From: Paraburkholderia dioscoreae
GTDB lineage: Bacteria; Pseudomonadota; Gammaproteobacteria; Burkholderiales; Burkholderiaceae
NCBI RefSeq assembly: GCF_902459535.1
Contig: NZ_LR699553.1
Location: 2,046,001 to 2,110,000, forward strand
Reading direction: 5' to 3'
DNA: 64,000 nucleotides
A program made the position numbers and the translations under genes. This document shows positions 42,645 to 51,595 of the stretch, piece by piece. Below the pieces are notes generated by a model. It did no database searches. It saw only the letters and a program-made list of their open reading frames with translations, and was not told where the DNA came from. How positions within the stretch are numbered: position 1 is the stretch's first letter; each line of letters starts with the position of its first letter.

Positions 42645-44075
42645 TCATGCGGTCGCCTGCGCGCGAATGAACATGCCGTAGTTTTCGGCGTTGTCGGTGG
42701 CCATGTCGCTGTTTCGTGCCGCGAGGCTGGCGACGGCGGCGGGACCATACAGGTGGTCCTTGGTGTTGCCGATGTACGGGAAATGGCTCAGCTCGTGGGC
42801 AATCGTCGCTTCCGGGGTGTTGGCGCCGAATGCGTGATCGAAGAAGTGCGGCTTCAGGTTGATCTGATGAGGCGAATTGGATTGCACGTGCGCCAGTTCC
42901 GAGTTGTCGTGCGACGCACCGAGGACGAAGGTGAACCGGTCGTGCGACATGGCGTGCTGCATGTGGGTGAGAACCTGTTCGACTTTCTGCACATTCCGCT
43001 GAGTCGGGCTGCCGAACCAGCGCGAAAAGTTGTTGTCGGGATGACCAGATTTGAGTTTGTCGAGGGCGCTGTCGATCATGCGCTTCACGTGTTGATAGGC
43101 GCGGGTCACTATCCCGCGTTGCTCCGACGTGAGCCCGATCAACGCCGGGGTACGCGCGGAGCCGGGGGAAGGTTGATCGTAGTCGGTATGGCCGGTGTTG
43201 TCGTCGGGCGCCTGAAGGTCGTCGTCGCCGGGCGCGGAGGGTTGGCCGCTACCGCCGCTGACGGGGGCGGAGGGCTGGGCGCCGCGACCTGTGGGTTCGG
43301 CAGGCTGTTCACCATCCCCGCCGCCGACGGGTTCCAACGGCTCGCCGCTGGCGGCGCCATTGGCTGGGACCGCGAGCGGCGATGACGCAGGAGCGTCGCC
43401 GACCGCGGGTAGAGGCATTGGGCGACTGCTGCGGCCGGCAGGGCCGGGCGTGAGACCGCCGGCGTGCATCGAAGGAGGTATGTGGTTGGCCTTGTTGTGC
43501 AAGACGATGCGTTTGTGCTTCCCGTTTGCGTCCCAGATGTCACGGATGTGCTTGCCGTTCGGGCCCCAACTGTCACGGATACGGTTGCCGTTGGCGTCCA
43601 CGCTGTCGCGAGTGTGACTGCCGGCCGCGTCCCACGTCTCGTGAATGCGCGTGCCGTTGGCGTCCACGCTGTCGCGGGTGTGACTGCCGGCCGCGTCCCA
43701 CGTCTCGTGAATGCGCGTGCCGTTGGCGTCCATGCTGTCGCGGGTGTGCCGCCCGTCGGGGGCCCACGTGGCGCGAACGGGATTGTCCTTGCTGTCCTGG
43801 ACGCGCCTACCCGAAGCGTCCAGCCTATCCCGCGCCGCTTTGCCGCCGATTCGCTCAAGCGCTTGAACACCGCCTCCAACCCTCGGAGCCCGGCCATCCG
43901 GCTTGCCGTGCGGGAGCCCGGCCGCGGCATTGCCGATCGGCGCGCGCGGCGTCTCGGCCGGCGAATGGATGTGAGGCGTCGTCAGCATGAATGCGGCGGC
44001 CGTGCCCGGCGGCGGGCGCATCAAAGCCAGCGGATGCGAAGTCTGATAGGTACTGCCATAGCGGTTGACGTTCAT
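42645..44075 (-). CDS. M35 Asp-zincin metallopeptidase with N-terminal 11-residue repeats
   Basis: A 476-residue protein. The C-terminal domain (about 320-476) carries the Asp-zincin signature: HELSH at 427-431 (zinc ligands and catalytic Glu) followed by IGNTKDHLYG with D440 as the third ligand, as in M35 lysine-specific endopeptidases. Residues 105-192 are eight consecutive 11-residue units of pattern DAxGxxxRDSW; 193-320 is a Pro/Gly/Ser-rich disordered linker. No Sec signal; the polar Ser/Thr/Tyr-rich N-terminus (MNVNRYGSTYQTSHPLALM) could be a secretion signal of another type. The architecture suggests a secreted effector or toxin, which is inference. ATG at 44075 is preferred to the ORF start at 44303. 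Confidence 0.75.
   Translation of the reverse strand: MNVNRYGSTYQTSHPLALMRPPPGTAAAFMLTTPHIHSPAETPRAPIGNAAAGLPHGKPDGRAPRVGGGVQALERIGGKAARDRLDASGRRVQDSKDNPVRATWAPDGRHTRDSMDANGTRIHETWDAAGSHTRDSVDANGTRIHETWDAAGSHTRDSVDANGNRIRDSWGPNGKHIRDIWDANGKHKRIVLHNKANHIPPSMHAGGLTPGPAGRSSRPMPLPAVGDAPASSPLAVPANGAASGEPLEPVGGGDGEQPAEPTGRGAQPSAPVSGGSGQPSAPGDDDLQAPDDNTGHTDYDQPSPGSARTPALIGLTSEQRGIVTRAYQHVKRMIDSALDKLKSGHPDNNFSRWFGSPTQRNVQKVEQVLTHMQHAMSHDRFTFVLGASHDNSELAHVQSNSPHQINLKPHFFDHAFGANTPEATIAHELSHFPYIGNTKDHLYGPAAVASLAARNSDMATDNAENYGMFIRAQATA
43500..43763 (-). repeat. Eight tandem 33-bp coding repeats in the M35 gene
   Basis: Encodes residues 105-192 as 11-residue units (examples DANGTRIHETW, DAAGSHTRDSV, DANGNRIRDSW, GPNGKHIRDIW, DANGKHKRIVL). 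Two neighbouring 66-bp double units, 43599-43664 and 43665-43730, differ at one base only, so a recent duplication took place. A more degenerate unit precedes at residues 86-96. Confidence 0.88.
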
Positions 44076-44381
44076 GACATGCCCGTTCAAATGAGTTTGC
44101 GGTTCGCGTGGCGCAGCGCTGCCGACGCGTCCGGGAGAATGAATTGCCCCACTTGCGCGTCGATTAGAGCATCGGCATGCCGACGAGATGTCGTATCGGA
44201 AGAACACATTCGCGAGCATGCGGCCCCCGGCCACGCGGACGCGTCGCATGGCCGCTGGAAGCCCGTTCCCGAGGTATAATCCCGGACTTCCTTTGCGTCT
44301 CACGCCGCCATCACGCGCGGCTCATCGGCGCGACTCATCCGCATCACTCATCGGCATCATTAGCGACGCAACGTCAAGTCC
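44076..44381. promoter_or_regulatory. Divergent region between M35 gene and purL, with candidate purL promoter
   Basis: 306 bp without a convincing gene. An exact TATAAT at 44275-44280 lies 101 bp before purL; no good -35 is visible at 16-18 bp, so the promoter call is moderate. No PurR-like operator was recognised. Confidence 0.4.
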
Positions 44382-47300
44382 ATGGCCCACTTCTCGTGTT
44401 TCCCCGGTGCTTCGGCCCTTTCCGATTTCCGTCAAACCCGCCTGCTCGAAACGCTTACGCGCATCGATCCGAACATCACCGGCGTGCGCGGACAATATCT
44501 GCACTTCGTCAATGCCCAGGCGCCGCTTTCCGCTGAAGACAACGCGAAGATCGAAGCGCTGATGCATTACGGCGATCCGCTCGAAGAAACCAGGGAGCGC
44601 GGCACCGCCGAGACCTTCCTCGTGGTGCCACGTTTCGGCACGGTGTCGCCGTGGGCCAGCAAGGCAACGGATATCGCGCATCTGTGCGGCCTCACGCAGG
44701 TGCGCCGCATCGAGCGCGGCGTCGAGTACACGGTGACGCTGAAAAGCGGCCTGCTGGGCGGCAAGAAGGCGCTCTCCGACGAAGCCCGCGCGGCCGTCGC
44801 GGCGGCACTGCACGACCGCATGACCGAAAGCATGTCGCCTTCGCGCGAGCACGCGCTGCATCTGTTCGACGAACTGCCGGCCAGGCCGCTGCAAACCGTC
44901 GACGTGCTCGGCCGCGGCCGCGGCGCGCTGGTCGCGGCGAACACGGAACTGGGCCTCGCGCTGGCCGACGACGAAATCGACTACCTGGTCGACGCGTTCA
45001 CGAAGCTCGGACGCAACCCGACCGACGTCGAACTGATGATGTTCGCGCAGGCCAACAGCGAACACTGCCGCCACAAGATTTTCAACGCCGATTGGACGAT
45101 CGACGGCGAGAAGCAGGACATCTCGCTCTTCAACATGATCCGCAACACCGAGAAGCTGAATCCGCAAGGCACGATCGTCGCCTATTCGGACAACTCGGCG
45201 ATCATGGCGGGCGGTATGGCCGAGCGCTGGTTCCCGCGTACGCCGGCCGACCTCGGCGCGAGTGAGCTGCCCGAGCACTACCGCCGCAGCACCGAACTCA
45301 CCCACACCTTGATGAAGGTGGAAACGCATAACCACCCGACCGCGATCTCGCCGTTCCCGGGCGCCGCGACCGGCGCGGGCGGCGAAATCCGCGACGAAGG
45401 CGCGACGGGCCGCGGCGCGCGTCCCAAGGCGGGTCTGGCGGGCTTCACGGTGTCGAATCTGGAACTGCCGGACGGCGTCGAGACGTGGGAAAACGCGCGC
45501 GACGCCGCACAGCCGCTCGCGCACCGCAATCCGGACGACAAGCACGAAGCGTACGGCCGACCCGATCGCATCGCCTCGCCGCTGCAGATCATGATCGACG
45601 GTCCGCTCGGCGGCGCCGCGTTCAACAACGAATTCGGCCGGCCCAACCTGGGCGGCTATTTCCGCGCCTACGAGCAGAACGTCGCGGGCCTGGTGCGCGG
45701 CTATCACAAGCCGATCATGATCGCCGGCGGCATCGGCAATATTTCGGACCAGCACACGCATAAGCACGATCTGCCGGAAGGCTCGCTGCTGATCCAGATC
45801 GGCGGCCCGGGCATGCGCATCGGCATGGGCGGCGGCGCCGCGAGCTCGATGGCGACCGGCACCAACACCGCGGAACTCGATTTCGATTCGGTTCAGCGCG
45901 GCAACCCGGAAATCGAGCGCCGTGCGCAGGAAGTCATCAATGCGTGCTGGCAGCTTGGTGAGAAGAACCCGATTCTGAGTATTCACGACGTCGGCGCGGG
46001 CGGTCTTTCGAACGCCTTCCCGGAAGTGGTCGATGGCGCGGGCAAGGGCGCGCGCTTCGACCTGCGCAAAATTCAACTGGAAGAGAGCGGCTTGTCACCG
46101 CGCGAAATCTGGTCGAACGAAGCGCAAGAACGCTACGTGCTGGCAATCGCACCGGCCGATCTGCCGGCCTTCGAGGCCATGTGCCAGCGCGAGCGCTGCC
46201 CGTTTGCCGTGATCGGCACGGCCACCGCGGAGCGTCAACTCAAGCTGATCGACTCCGAGCTGAACGACGACACCGCGCACCAGCCGGTCGACATGCCAAT
46301 GGAAGTGCTGCTCGGCAAGGCGCCGCGCATGCATCGCGACGTCAAACGCGTCGAGCGGAAGCTCGAACCGGTGGATGTCACCGGCCTCGTGTTGGCGGAT
46401 GTCGCGACCAGCGTGCTGCGTCATCCCACGGTGGCGAGCAAGTCGTTCCTGATCACGATCGGCGACCGCTCGGTGGGCGGCACGACCGCGCGCGACCAGA
46501 TGGTCGGCCCGTGGCAGGTGCCGGTGGCCGACGTCGCGATCACGACGATGGACTACGCGGGCTTTCGCGGCGAAGCCATGACCATGGCCGAGCGCACGCC
46601 GCTCGCCGTGATCGACGCGCCGGCATCGGGCCGCATGGCGGTCGGCGAGGCGGTGACCAACATCGCGGCGGCGCCGATCGCGTCGCTCGACAAGCTCAAG
46701 CTGTCGGCCAACTGGATGGCCGCGTGCGGCGCAGCGGGCGAAGACGCCGCGCTGTACGACACGGTCAAGGCGATCGGCATGGAATTGTGCCCGGCGCTCG
46801 GCATCAGCATTCCGGTCGGCAAGGATTCGCTGTCCATGCGCACCAAGTGGGAAGACCGCGGCGTCGCGAAAGAAGTGGTCGCCCCGGTCTCGCTGATCAT
46901 CTCGGCATTCGCGCCGGTCGAAGACGTGCGCCGCCACCTCACGCCGCAACTGCGCCGCGCGAGCGACGTGGGCGAGTCGGTGCTGATCGCGATCGACCTC
47001 GGCCGCGGCAAGCATCGTCTGGGCGGCAGTATTCTCGCGCAGGTCACGCAGCAGGTCGGCGATACGGTGCCGGACGTGGACGACCCGGAAGATCTGAAGC
47101 GTTTCTTCGCCGCGATTCAGGCGCTGAACCAGGACGGCAAGCTACTCGCCTACCACGACCGTTCGGATGGCGGGCTGTGGGCAACGGTGTGCGAAATGGC
47201 GTTCGCGGGGCACGTTGGCGTGTCGCTGAATGTCGACATGCTGGTGCTCGATCCGAGCCACGAATCCGACTACGGCGACGCCAAAGACTGGGCGAAGCAG

Positions 47301-48467
47301 ACCAGCGGCCGCCGCGAAGATCGCACGATCCGCGCGCTCTTTAACGAAGAGCTCGGCGCCGTCGTCCAGGTGCGCGCGTCCGAGCGCGACGCGGTGTTGG
47401 TCGCGTTGCGCGAACATGGCCTGTCGGCGTGCTCGCATGTGATCGGCAAGATCAACGAGCGCGACACCATTGAAATCTATCGCGACGCGAAGAAGATTTA
47501 CGAAGCTCCACGCACCGAACTGCATCGCACGTGGAGCGAAGTGAGCTGGCGTATTTCGCGTCTGCGCGACAACCCGGCTTGCGCCGACGCCGAATACGAC
47601 GCGCTCTCCGACGCGGCCGATCCGGGCATCGCCCCGGCGCTGAGTTTCGATCCGACGGAAGACGTCGCCGCGCCGTTCATCGGCAGGAGCGCGCGTCCGC
47701 GCGTGGCGATCTTGCGCGAGCAGGGTGTCAACTCGCACCTCGAAACCGCCTACGCATTCGACCGCGCGGGCTTCGACGCGCACGACGTGCACATGAGCGA
47801 CCTGCTGGCGGGCCGCGCCAATCTGGCGGAATTCGCCGGCGCGGTGGCGTGCGGCGGCTTCTCGTACGGTGACACGCTGGGCGCCGGTGAAGGCTGGGCA
47901 AAGGCGATCCGCTTCAACGCGCAACTGGCCGACATGTTCGCCGCGTTCTTCGGCCGCGCAGACACGTTCGCCCTCGGCATCTGCAACGGCTGCCAGATGA
48001 TGAGCAGCCTCGCCTCCATGATTCCGGGCGCCGAAGCCTGGCCGAAGTTCACGCGCAACAAGTCGGAGAAATTCGAAGCGCGCTTCTCGCTGGTCGAAGT
48101 GCAGGCTTCGCCGTCGATCTTCTTCAGCGGCATGGAAGGCTCGCGCATTCCGGTGGCAATCGCCCACGGCGAAGGCTACGCGGACTTCTCGCAGCAGGGC
48201 GATGCGTCGAAGGTCGCGGTAGCAATGCGTTACGTCGATCACCGCGGTCAGGCGACCGAGCAGTATCCGTTCAACCCGAACGGCTCGCCGAACGGCATCA
48301 CGTCGGTGACGACGCCGGACGGACGCTTCACGGTGCTGATGCCGCACACCGAGCGCGTGCATCGCGCGGTGCAGATGAGCTGGCATCCGGAAGGCTGGGG
48401 CGAGGGCGGTACGGACGCGAGCCCGTGGATGCGCGTGTTCCAGAACGCGCGCCGCTGGCTGGGCTGA
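44382..48467 (+). CDS. purL: Phosphoribosylformylglycinamidine synthase (large, fused PurL)
   Basis: A 1361-residue enzyme of purine synthesis converting FGAR, glutamine and ATP to FGAM. Order: N-terminal PurS-like domain, linker with NPTDVELMMFAQANSEHCRHKIFNADW, two AIRS-type ATP-binding halves (MKVETHNHPTAISPFPGAATGAGGEIRDE, then LGRGKHRLGGSILAQVTQQ and YHDRSDGGLWATVCEMAFAGH) and a C-terminal glutaminase (about 1100-1361) with the nucleophile Cys in GICNGCQMMSSL and the catalytic His region near the end. Single-polypeptide form as in other beta- and gamma-proteobacteria. Confidence 0.97.
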   Translation: MAHFSCFPGASALSDFRQTRLLETLTRIDPNITGVRGQYLHFVNAQAPLSAEDNAKIEALMHYGDPLEETRERGTAETFLVVPRFGTVSPWASKATDIAHLCGLTQVRRIERGVEYTVTLKSGLLGGKKALSDEARAAVAAALHDRMTESMSPSREHALHLFDELPARPLQTVDVLGRGRGALVAANTELGLALADDEIDYLVDAFTKLGRNPTDVELMMFAQANSEHCRHKIFNADWTIDGEKQDISLFNMIRNTEKLNPQGTIVAYSDNSAIMAGGMAERWFPRTPADLGASELPEHYRRSTELTHTLMKVETHNHPTAISPFPGAATGAGGEIRDEGATGRGARPKAGLAGFTVSNLELPDGVETWENARDAAQPLAHRNPDDKHEAYGRPDRIASPLQIMIDGPLGGAAFNNEFGRPNLGGYFRAYEQNVAGLVRGYHKPIMIAGGIGNISDQHTHKHDLPEGSLLIQIGGPGMRIGMGGGAASSMATGTNTAELDFDSVQRGNPEIERRAQEVINACWQLGEKNPILSIHDVGAGGLSNAFPEVVDGAGKGARFDLRKIQLEESGLSPREIWSNEAQERYVLAIAPADLPAFEAMCQRERCPFAVIGTATAERQLKLIDSELNDDTAHQPVDMPMEVLLGKAPRMHRDVKRVERKLEPVDVTGLVLADVATSVLRHPTVASKSFLITIGDRSVGGTTARDQMVGPWQVPVADVAITTMDYAGFRGEAMTMAERTPLAVIDAPASGRMAVGEAVTNIAAAPIASLDKLKLSANWMAACGAAGEDAALYDTVKAIGMELCPALGISIPVGKDSLSMRTKWEDRGVAKEVVAPVSLIISAFAPVEDVRRHLTPQLRRASDVGESVLIAIDLGRGKHRLGGSILAQVTQQVGDTVPDVDDPEDLKRFFAAIQALNQDGKLLAYHDRSDGGLWATVCEMAFAGHVGVSLNVDMLVLDPSHESDYGDAKDWAKQTSGRREDRTIRALFNEELGAVVQVRASERDAVLVALREHGLSACSHVIGKINERDTIEIYRDAKKIYEAPRTELHRTWSEVSWRISRLRDNPACADAEYDALSDAADPGIAPALSFDPTEDVAAPFIGRSARPRVAILREQGVNSHLETAYAFDRAGFDAHDVHMSDLLAGRANLAEFAGAVACGGFSYGDTLGAGEGWAKAIRFNAQLADMFAAFFGRADTFALGICNGCQMMSSLASMIPGAEAWPKFTRNKSEKFEARFSLVEVQASPSIFFSGMEGSRIPVAIAHGEGYADFSQQGDASKVAVAMRYVDHRGQATEQYPFNPNGSPNGITSVTTPDGRFTVLMPHTERVHRAVQMSWHPEGWGEGGTDASPWMRVFQNARRWLG

Positions 48468-48573
48468 AGATGTGACGTGCCACGGGCCGTGCGGCCGCGT
48501 GGCGTGAGCAGGGCGGGCGGTGGAAAACGCTGTGCCGCCTTGCAGCGGTGCCCAAACCTGTCGACACATGCTC

Positions 48574-48744
48574 CGTATCCGCTCTGGTACGTGAAGCGCC
48601 GCAGTCAGCAATTTTTCTATTCTTCGTACCCGATCGGGTACGAAATGGTTTGCCGAGACTTCTAACACATCATTCCGTACCCGATCGGGTACGAGATCAA
48701 GCCTCCCTTCCTGTCATGTGGCATAATGTTCCCGAGCGGGTACG
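48574..48744 (+). promoter_or_regulatory. Four-operator array upstream of hipBA
   Basis: Palindrome CGTACCCGATCGGGTACG at 48625-48642 (O2) and 48676-48693 (O3), with degenerate copies at 48574-48591 (O1) and 48727-48744 (O4), each 15/18 identical. Starts are exactly 51 bp apart in all three steps, close to five helical turns, while the 33-bp spacers differ in sequence. The arrangement suits cooperative binding of a HipB-like repressor on one DNA face. O2 with flanks is a 22-bp perfect palindrome. O4 overlaps the end of the -10 element. Confidence 0.82.
48719..48727 (+). promoter_or_regulatory. Extended -10 promoter element of hipBA
   Basis: TGGCATAAT: extended -10 (TGN plus CATAAT), 36 bp before the hipB GTG start. 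No good -35 is visible, as expected for extended -10 promoters. Operator O4 starts on its last base, so repressor binding would block initiation. Confidence 0.55.
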
Positions 48745-48762
48745 AACGTACAGGGGTGAACA

Positions 48763-49050
48763 GTGCGGCAATCCGAGGTTTTCATTGGCGACATGACGGC
48801 GCTCGGCGATCTCGTACGGGCGTCGAGGCTCGCACAAGGGCTGACACGCGACGATGTCGCCATTGCGACAGGCCTGTCCCCCAAGTTCATCACGCATATC
48901 GAAGCCGGCAAGCCGACAGCGCAGATCGGCAAGGTGCTGCATCTTCTCGGCGAACTGGGCATCAGGCTGCACGCGCAAGTTTCCGTGGACATTCCTCCAG
49001 CCTCGGCCGCCAAGGCGCTCCATCGCAGACGGACCCCTCATGGCCGCTAG
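48763..49050 (+). CDS. hipB: Antitoxin/repressor HipB (XRE-type HTH)
   Basis: A 95-residue helix-turn-helix protein: LGDLVRASRLAQGLTRDDVAIATGLSPKFITHIEAGKPTAQIGKVLHLLGELGI is a complete XRE domain, followed by a short beta/C-terminal tail as in HipB. It should neutralise HipA and repress the operon through the palindromes upstream. GTG at 48763 with AGGGG upstream is preferred; ATG at 48793 gives a shorter, HTH-complete protein. Its end overlaps hipA by 11 bp. Confidence 0.85.
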   Translation: MRQSEVFIGDMTALGDLVRASRLAQGLTRDDVAIATGLSPKFITHIEAGKPTAQIGKVLHLLGELGIRLHAQVSVDIPPASAAKALHRRRTPHGR

Positions 49051-50332
49051 AACGCTCGTCGCCTATGCGAATGGCCGGCGCGTTGGCATCGTAAGCGATG
49101 ACAGCGGTATCTGGTCATTTACCTACGACCAGGACTGGCTGGGTCATGACGACGCGTTTGCGCTTTCACCTGCATTTCCTCTGAATGCCCAGCCGTTCGT
49201 CGACACCTCGAGCCAAAGGCCAGTGCAATGGTTCTTCGACAACCTCTTGCCTGAAGAGGAAATGCGCATGTCGCTCGCTCGCGAGGCCAAGGTCGATGCG
49301 AGCGATGCCTGGGGTCTGCTCGCCCATTACGGCCGGGAGTCGGCTGGAGCCTTGACGCTGCTCGCCGAGGCTGAACACGAGGCATCCGGCGGTCTGCAAC
49401 CGTTGTCGTACGCGAATCTGGAGGCGCGCATTCAGGCCATGCCGCATCACGCGCTCACCGCTACGGCGCCCAAACGCATGTCCGCGGCGGGCGCCCAGCA
49501 GAAGCTGCTTCTGACCTTGCGAGGCACCGCGCCGGATTACGAGTTGTTTGAACCTGTGGGGAGTGAGCCGTCCATGCATCTGCTCAAGCCCGATATGCGA
49601 AGCACGGGCTATCTCCATTCAGCGATCAACGAATTTTTCTGCATGCGCCTCGCTCGCGCGATGGGTTTGAACGTGCCGCCTACGCACTTTTTACGCGTGC
49701 CTTCGGCCTGCTACATCATCGATCGTTTCGACCGTGATACGGCCACTGAACCGGCCCGGCGCCTCCATACGGTCGACGCCATGCAGTTGTTGAACTACGA
49801 CCGCAGCTTCAAATATCAGAACGCGACGGCGCAGGTGCTCAGTGATGCCATCGAAAAAACGAGCACTCGCGCAGTGGCGCGTCTCGATGTATTCCGATGG
49901 GCGGTCTTCAACGTCCTGATTGGCAACGCCGACTCGCATCTGAAAAACCTGTCGTTCTTCGTCAGCCCGCGCGGCTACATACTGGCTCCGTTCTACGATC
50001 TGGTGAGCACGGTCGTCTACCATACGCCGACCTACCAGCCGCAACAGCGGGACCGTTGGCCGCGCTGCGACCTGACCATGCCCGTTGGAGACGCCACGCA
50101 GTTCGCGGACATTTCCAGAAGGAACATGCTGGCATTCGGCGAGGCGCTTCATCTCGCGCCAAGAGGTTCGGAAAGGTTGCTGGATGACATGCTGGCCATT
50201 CTCGACGCGCGCGTGGCGGACACGCGGCGTGCCGTCGACGAAATCGCGCAGCCGAATGCCGGCGAAGTCCGGCTACTCGACTCGATCGTCGCGATGCCGC
50301 TCGCGGAGATGAGCGCAGCGCTGCGCAAATGA
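49040..50332 (+). CDS. hipA: Serine/threonine kinase toxin HipA
   Basis: A 430-residue HipA kinase; in E. coli HipA phosphorylates glutamyl-tRNA synthetase and induces persistence. N-terminal couple_HipA domain (about 5-105: AYANGRRVGIVSDDSG, FFDNLLPEEEMR), then kinase. Visible: Ser148 in RMSAAGAQQK (possible autophosphorylation site), ATP-binding K183 in MHLLKPD, catalytic D298 in GNADSHLKN, metal-binding D320 in PFYDLVST. All key residues are present, so it should be active. ATG at 49040 overlaps hipB, giving coupled translation. The module sits between core genes purL and ppiC as an accessory insertion. Confidence 0.9.
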   Translation: MAARTLVAYANGRRVGIVSDDSGIWSFTYDQDWLGHDDAFALSPAFPLNAQPFVDTSSQRPVQWFFDNLLPEEEMRMSLAREAKVDASDAWGLLAHYGRESAGALTLLAEAEHEASGGLQPLSYANLEARIQAMPHHALTATAPKRMSAAGAQQKLLLTLRGTAPDYELFEPVGSEPSMHLLKPDMRSTGYLHSAINEFFCMRLARAMGLNVPPTHFLRVPSACYIIDRFDRDTATEPARRLHTVDAMQLLNYDRSFKYQNATAQVLSDAIEKTSTRAVARLDVFRWAVFNVLIGNADSHLKNLSFFVSPRGYILAPFYDLVSTVVYHTPTYQPQQRDRWPRCDLTMPVGDATQFADISRRNMLAFGEALHLAPRGSERLLDDMLAILDARVADTRRAVDEIAQPNAGEVRLLDSIVAMPLAEMSAALRK

Positions 50333-50367
50333 GCACGGCGGTTTAACCGACTTGGTCGATCGCATAT

Positions 50368-50406
50368 GAAAAAGGCGCTGTTCAGTCATTGACTGAACAG
50401 CGCCTT
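50368..50406 (-). terminator. Strong terminator of the msrB-ppiC gene run (reverse strand)
   Basis: A 17-bp perfect stem, AAGGCGCTGTTCAGTCA at 50372-50388 paired with 50390-50406, preceded on the top strand by an A tract, so on the reverse strand a T run follows the hairpin. It lies 77 bp beyond the ppiC stop and also faces the hipA end. Confidence 0.85.
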
Positions 50407-50482
50407 CGTCAGAATCGAGAACCGCCGATCAGGAGAAGCGCTAACCCGGAGCGCCACCCGATTCTCAGCGGCAAGCTCCCGC

Positions 50483-51262
50483 TTACTGAATCTTCGCGTT
50501 CTTACGCAGACCTTCTTCGAACGCTTGCAGCTTTTCCTGCTGGATCTGCTGCACGATCTGCGGGCGTACCTGCTCCAGTGGCGGCGGCGTGATGTTGCGC
50601 ACGTCGTCGACACGAATGATGTGCCAGCCGAATTGCGTATGCACCGGCGTATCGGTCATCTGGCCTTTCTGCAGATGCGTGGCCGCGTCCGCGAATTCAG
50701 GCACGTAAGCCTTCGGGTCCGACCAGTCCAGATCGCCGCCGTTCTTGCCCGATCCCGGATCCTTCGAGTATTGCCTGGCCAGATCTTCGAAGCTCGCGCC
50801 GGCCTTGATCTTCGCGATCAGGTCTTTGGCCTGCTGCTCGTTGTCCACCAGAATGTGGTGCAGGTGATATTCCTTGCCGCCCGCGTCCTTGATCAGCGCG
50901 TTGTAGCGCGCGGTGACTTCGGCGTCGGTCGGCGTGTTGTTCTTCACGAAGTCTTCGATCAGCGCGCGCAGCACCACGGTTTGCTGTGCCACGGCGATTT
51001 GCGCCTTGATGTCCGGACGATTCGGCAGGCCGCGGCGCAGCGCTTCCTGCATCAGAATCTCGCGGTTCACCAGTTCTTCGCGCACGGCCGTTTGCAGTTG
51101 CGGCGTATTTTGCTGGCCTTGATGAACCAGTTGATCGATCAGCGCATCGGCACGTGCTTTCGGAATGGGCGTGCCGTTCACGACGGCAATGTTCTGTGCG
51201 AATGCAGGTGCGGCTGCAAATGCAGCCAGCAATACCCAAAGGCGGGTTTTCTTCAAGGTCAT
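50483..51262 (-). CDS. Exported parvulin-type peptidyl-prolyl isomerase
   Basis: A 259-residue periplasmic foldase. Signal peptide MTLKKTRLWVLLAAFAAAPAFA, a SurA-like N-terminal helical domain (VNGTPIPKARADALIDQL), then a parvulin domain (about 130-225) with YHLHHILVDNEQQAKDLIAK, YSKDPGSGKNGGDLDWS and FGWHIIRVDDVR. The basic/Gln-rich C-terminus lacks a lipobox or membrane anchor. Start follows bolA by 11 bp, so the two are co-transcribed. Confidence 0.9.
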   Translation of the reverse strand: MTLKKTRLWVLLAAFAAAPAFAQNIAVVNGTPIPKARADALIDQLVHQGQQNTPQLQTAVREELVNREILMQEALRRGLPNRPDIKAQIAVAQQTVVLRALIEDFVKNNTPTDAEVTARYNALIKDAGGKEYHLHHILVDNEQQAKDLIAKIKAGASFEDLARQYSKDPGSGKNGGDLDWSDPKAYVPEFADAATHLQKGQMTDTPVHTQFGWHIIRVDDVRNITPPPLEQVRPQIVQQIQQEKLQAFEEGLRKNAKIQ

Positions 51263-51273
51263 CGAAAATTTTC

Positions 51274-51594
51274 CTAGCGGGGCAACAAAGCGAATTCTTC
51301 GGGCGTGTACGCCGTGATTGCAAGGGCGTGAATGCCGCGCTGCATGGCATCGGCCAGCGCATCATACACCATGCGATGCCGCGCCACGCGGGCCTTGCCG
51401 GCAAATGCGGCAGCCACGATCGTGACACTGAAATGACCGCCGGCCGAGGCACCGGCGTGGCCGGCGTGCTGCGCGCTGTCGTCGGTGATCTGGATCGACG
51501 TGACCGGCGCGAGGGCGGCGGCGAGGCGCGTCTCGATCAACGCGGCGCGCTCTGCAGTGGTGGCGTGCATGAATACATCGGCATTGCTCGTCAT
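51274..51594 (-). CDS. BolA family protein
   Basis: A 106-residue BolA-like protein: ALIETRLAAALAPVTSIQITDDSAQHAG, GGHFSVTIVAAAFAGKARVARHRMVYDALADAM and the conserved IHALAITAYTPEEF. The family forms [2Fe-2S] complexes with monothiol glutaredoxins and is linked to stress and morphology. The H in AGGHF-type position and the RHRMVY block are typical. Located 1 bp after yciB on the reverse strand, in an operon with ppiC. Confidence 0.92.
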   Translation of the reverse strand: MTSNADVFMHATTAERAALIETRLAAALAPVTSIQITDDSAQHAGHAGASAGGHFSVTIVAAAFAGKARVARHRMVYDALADAMQRGIHALAITAYTPEEFALLPR

Positions 51595-51595
51595 G

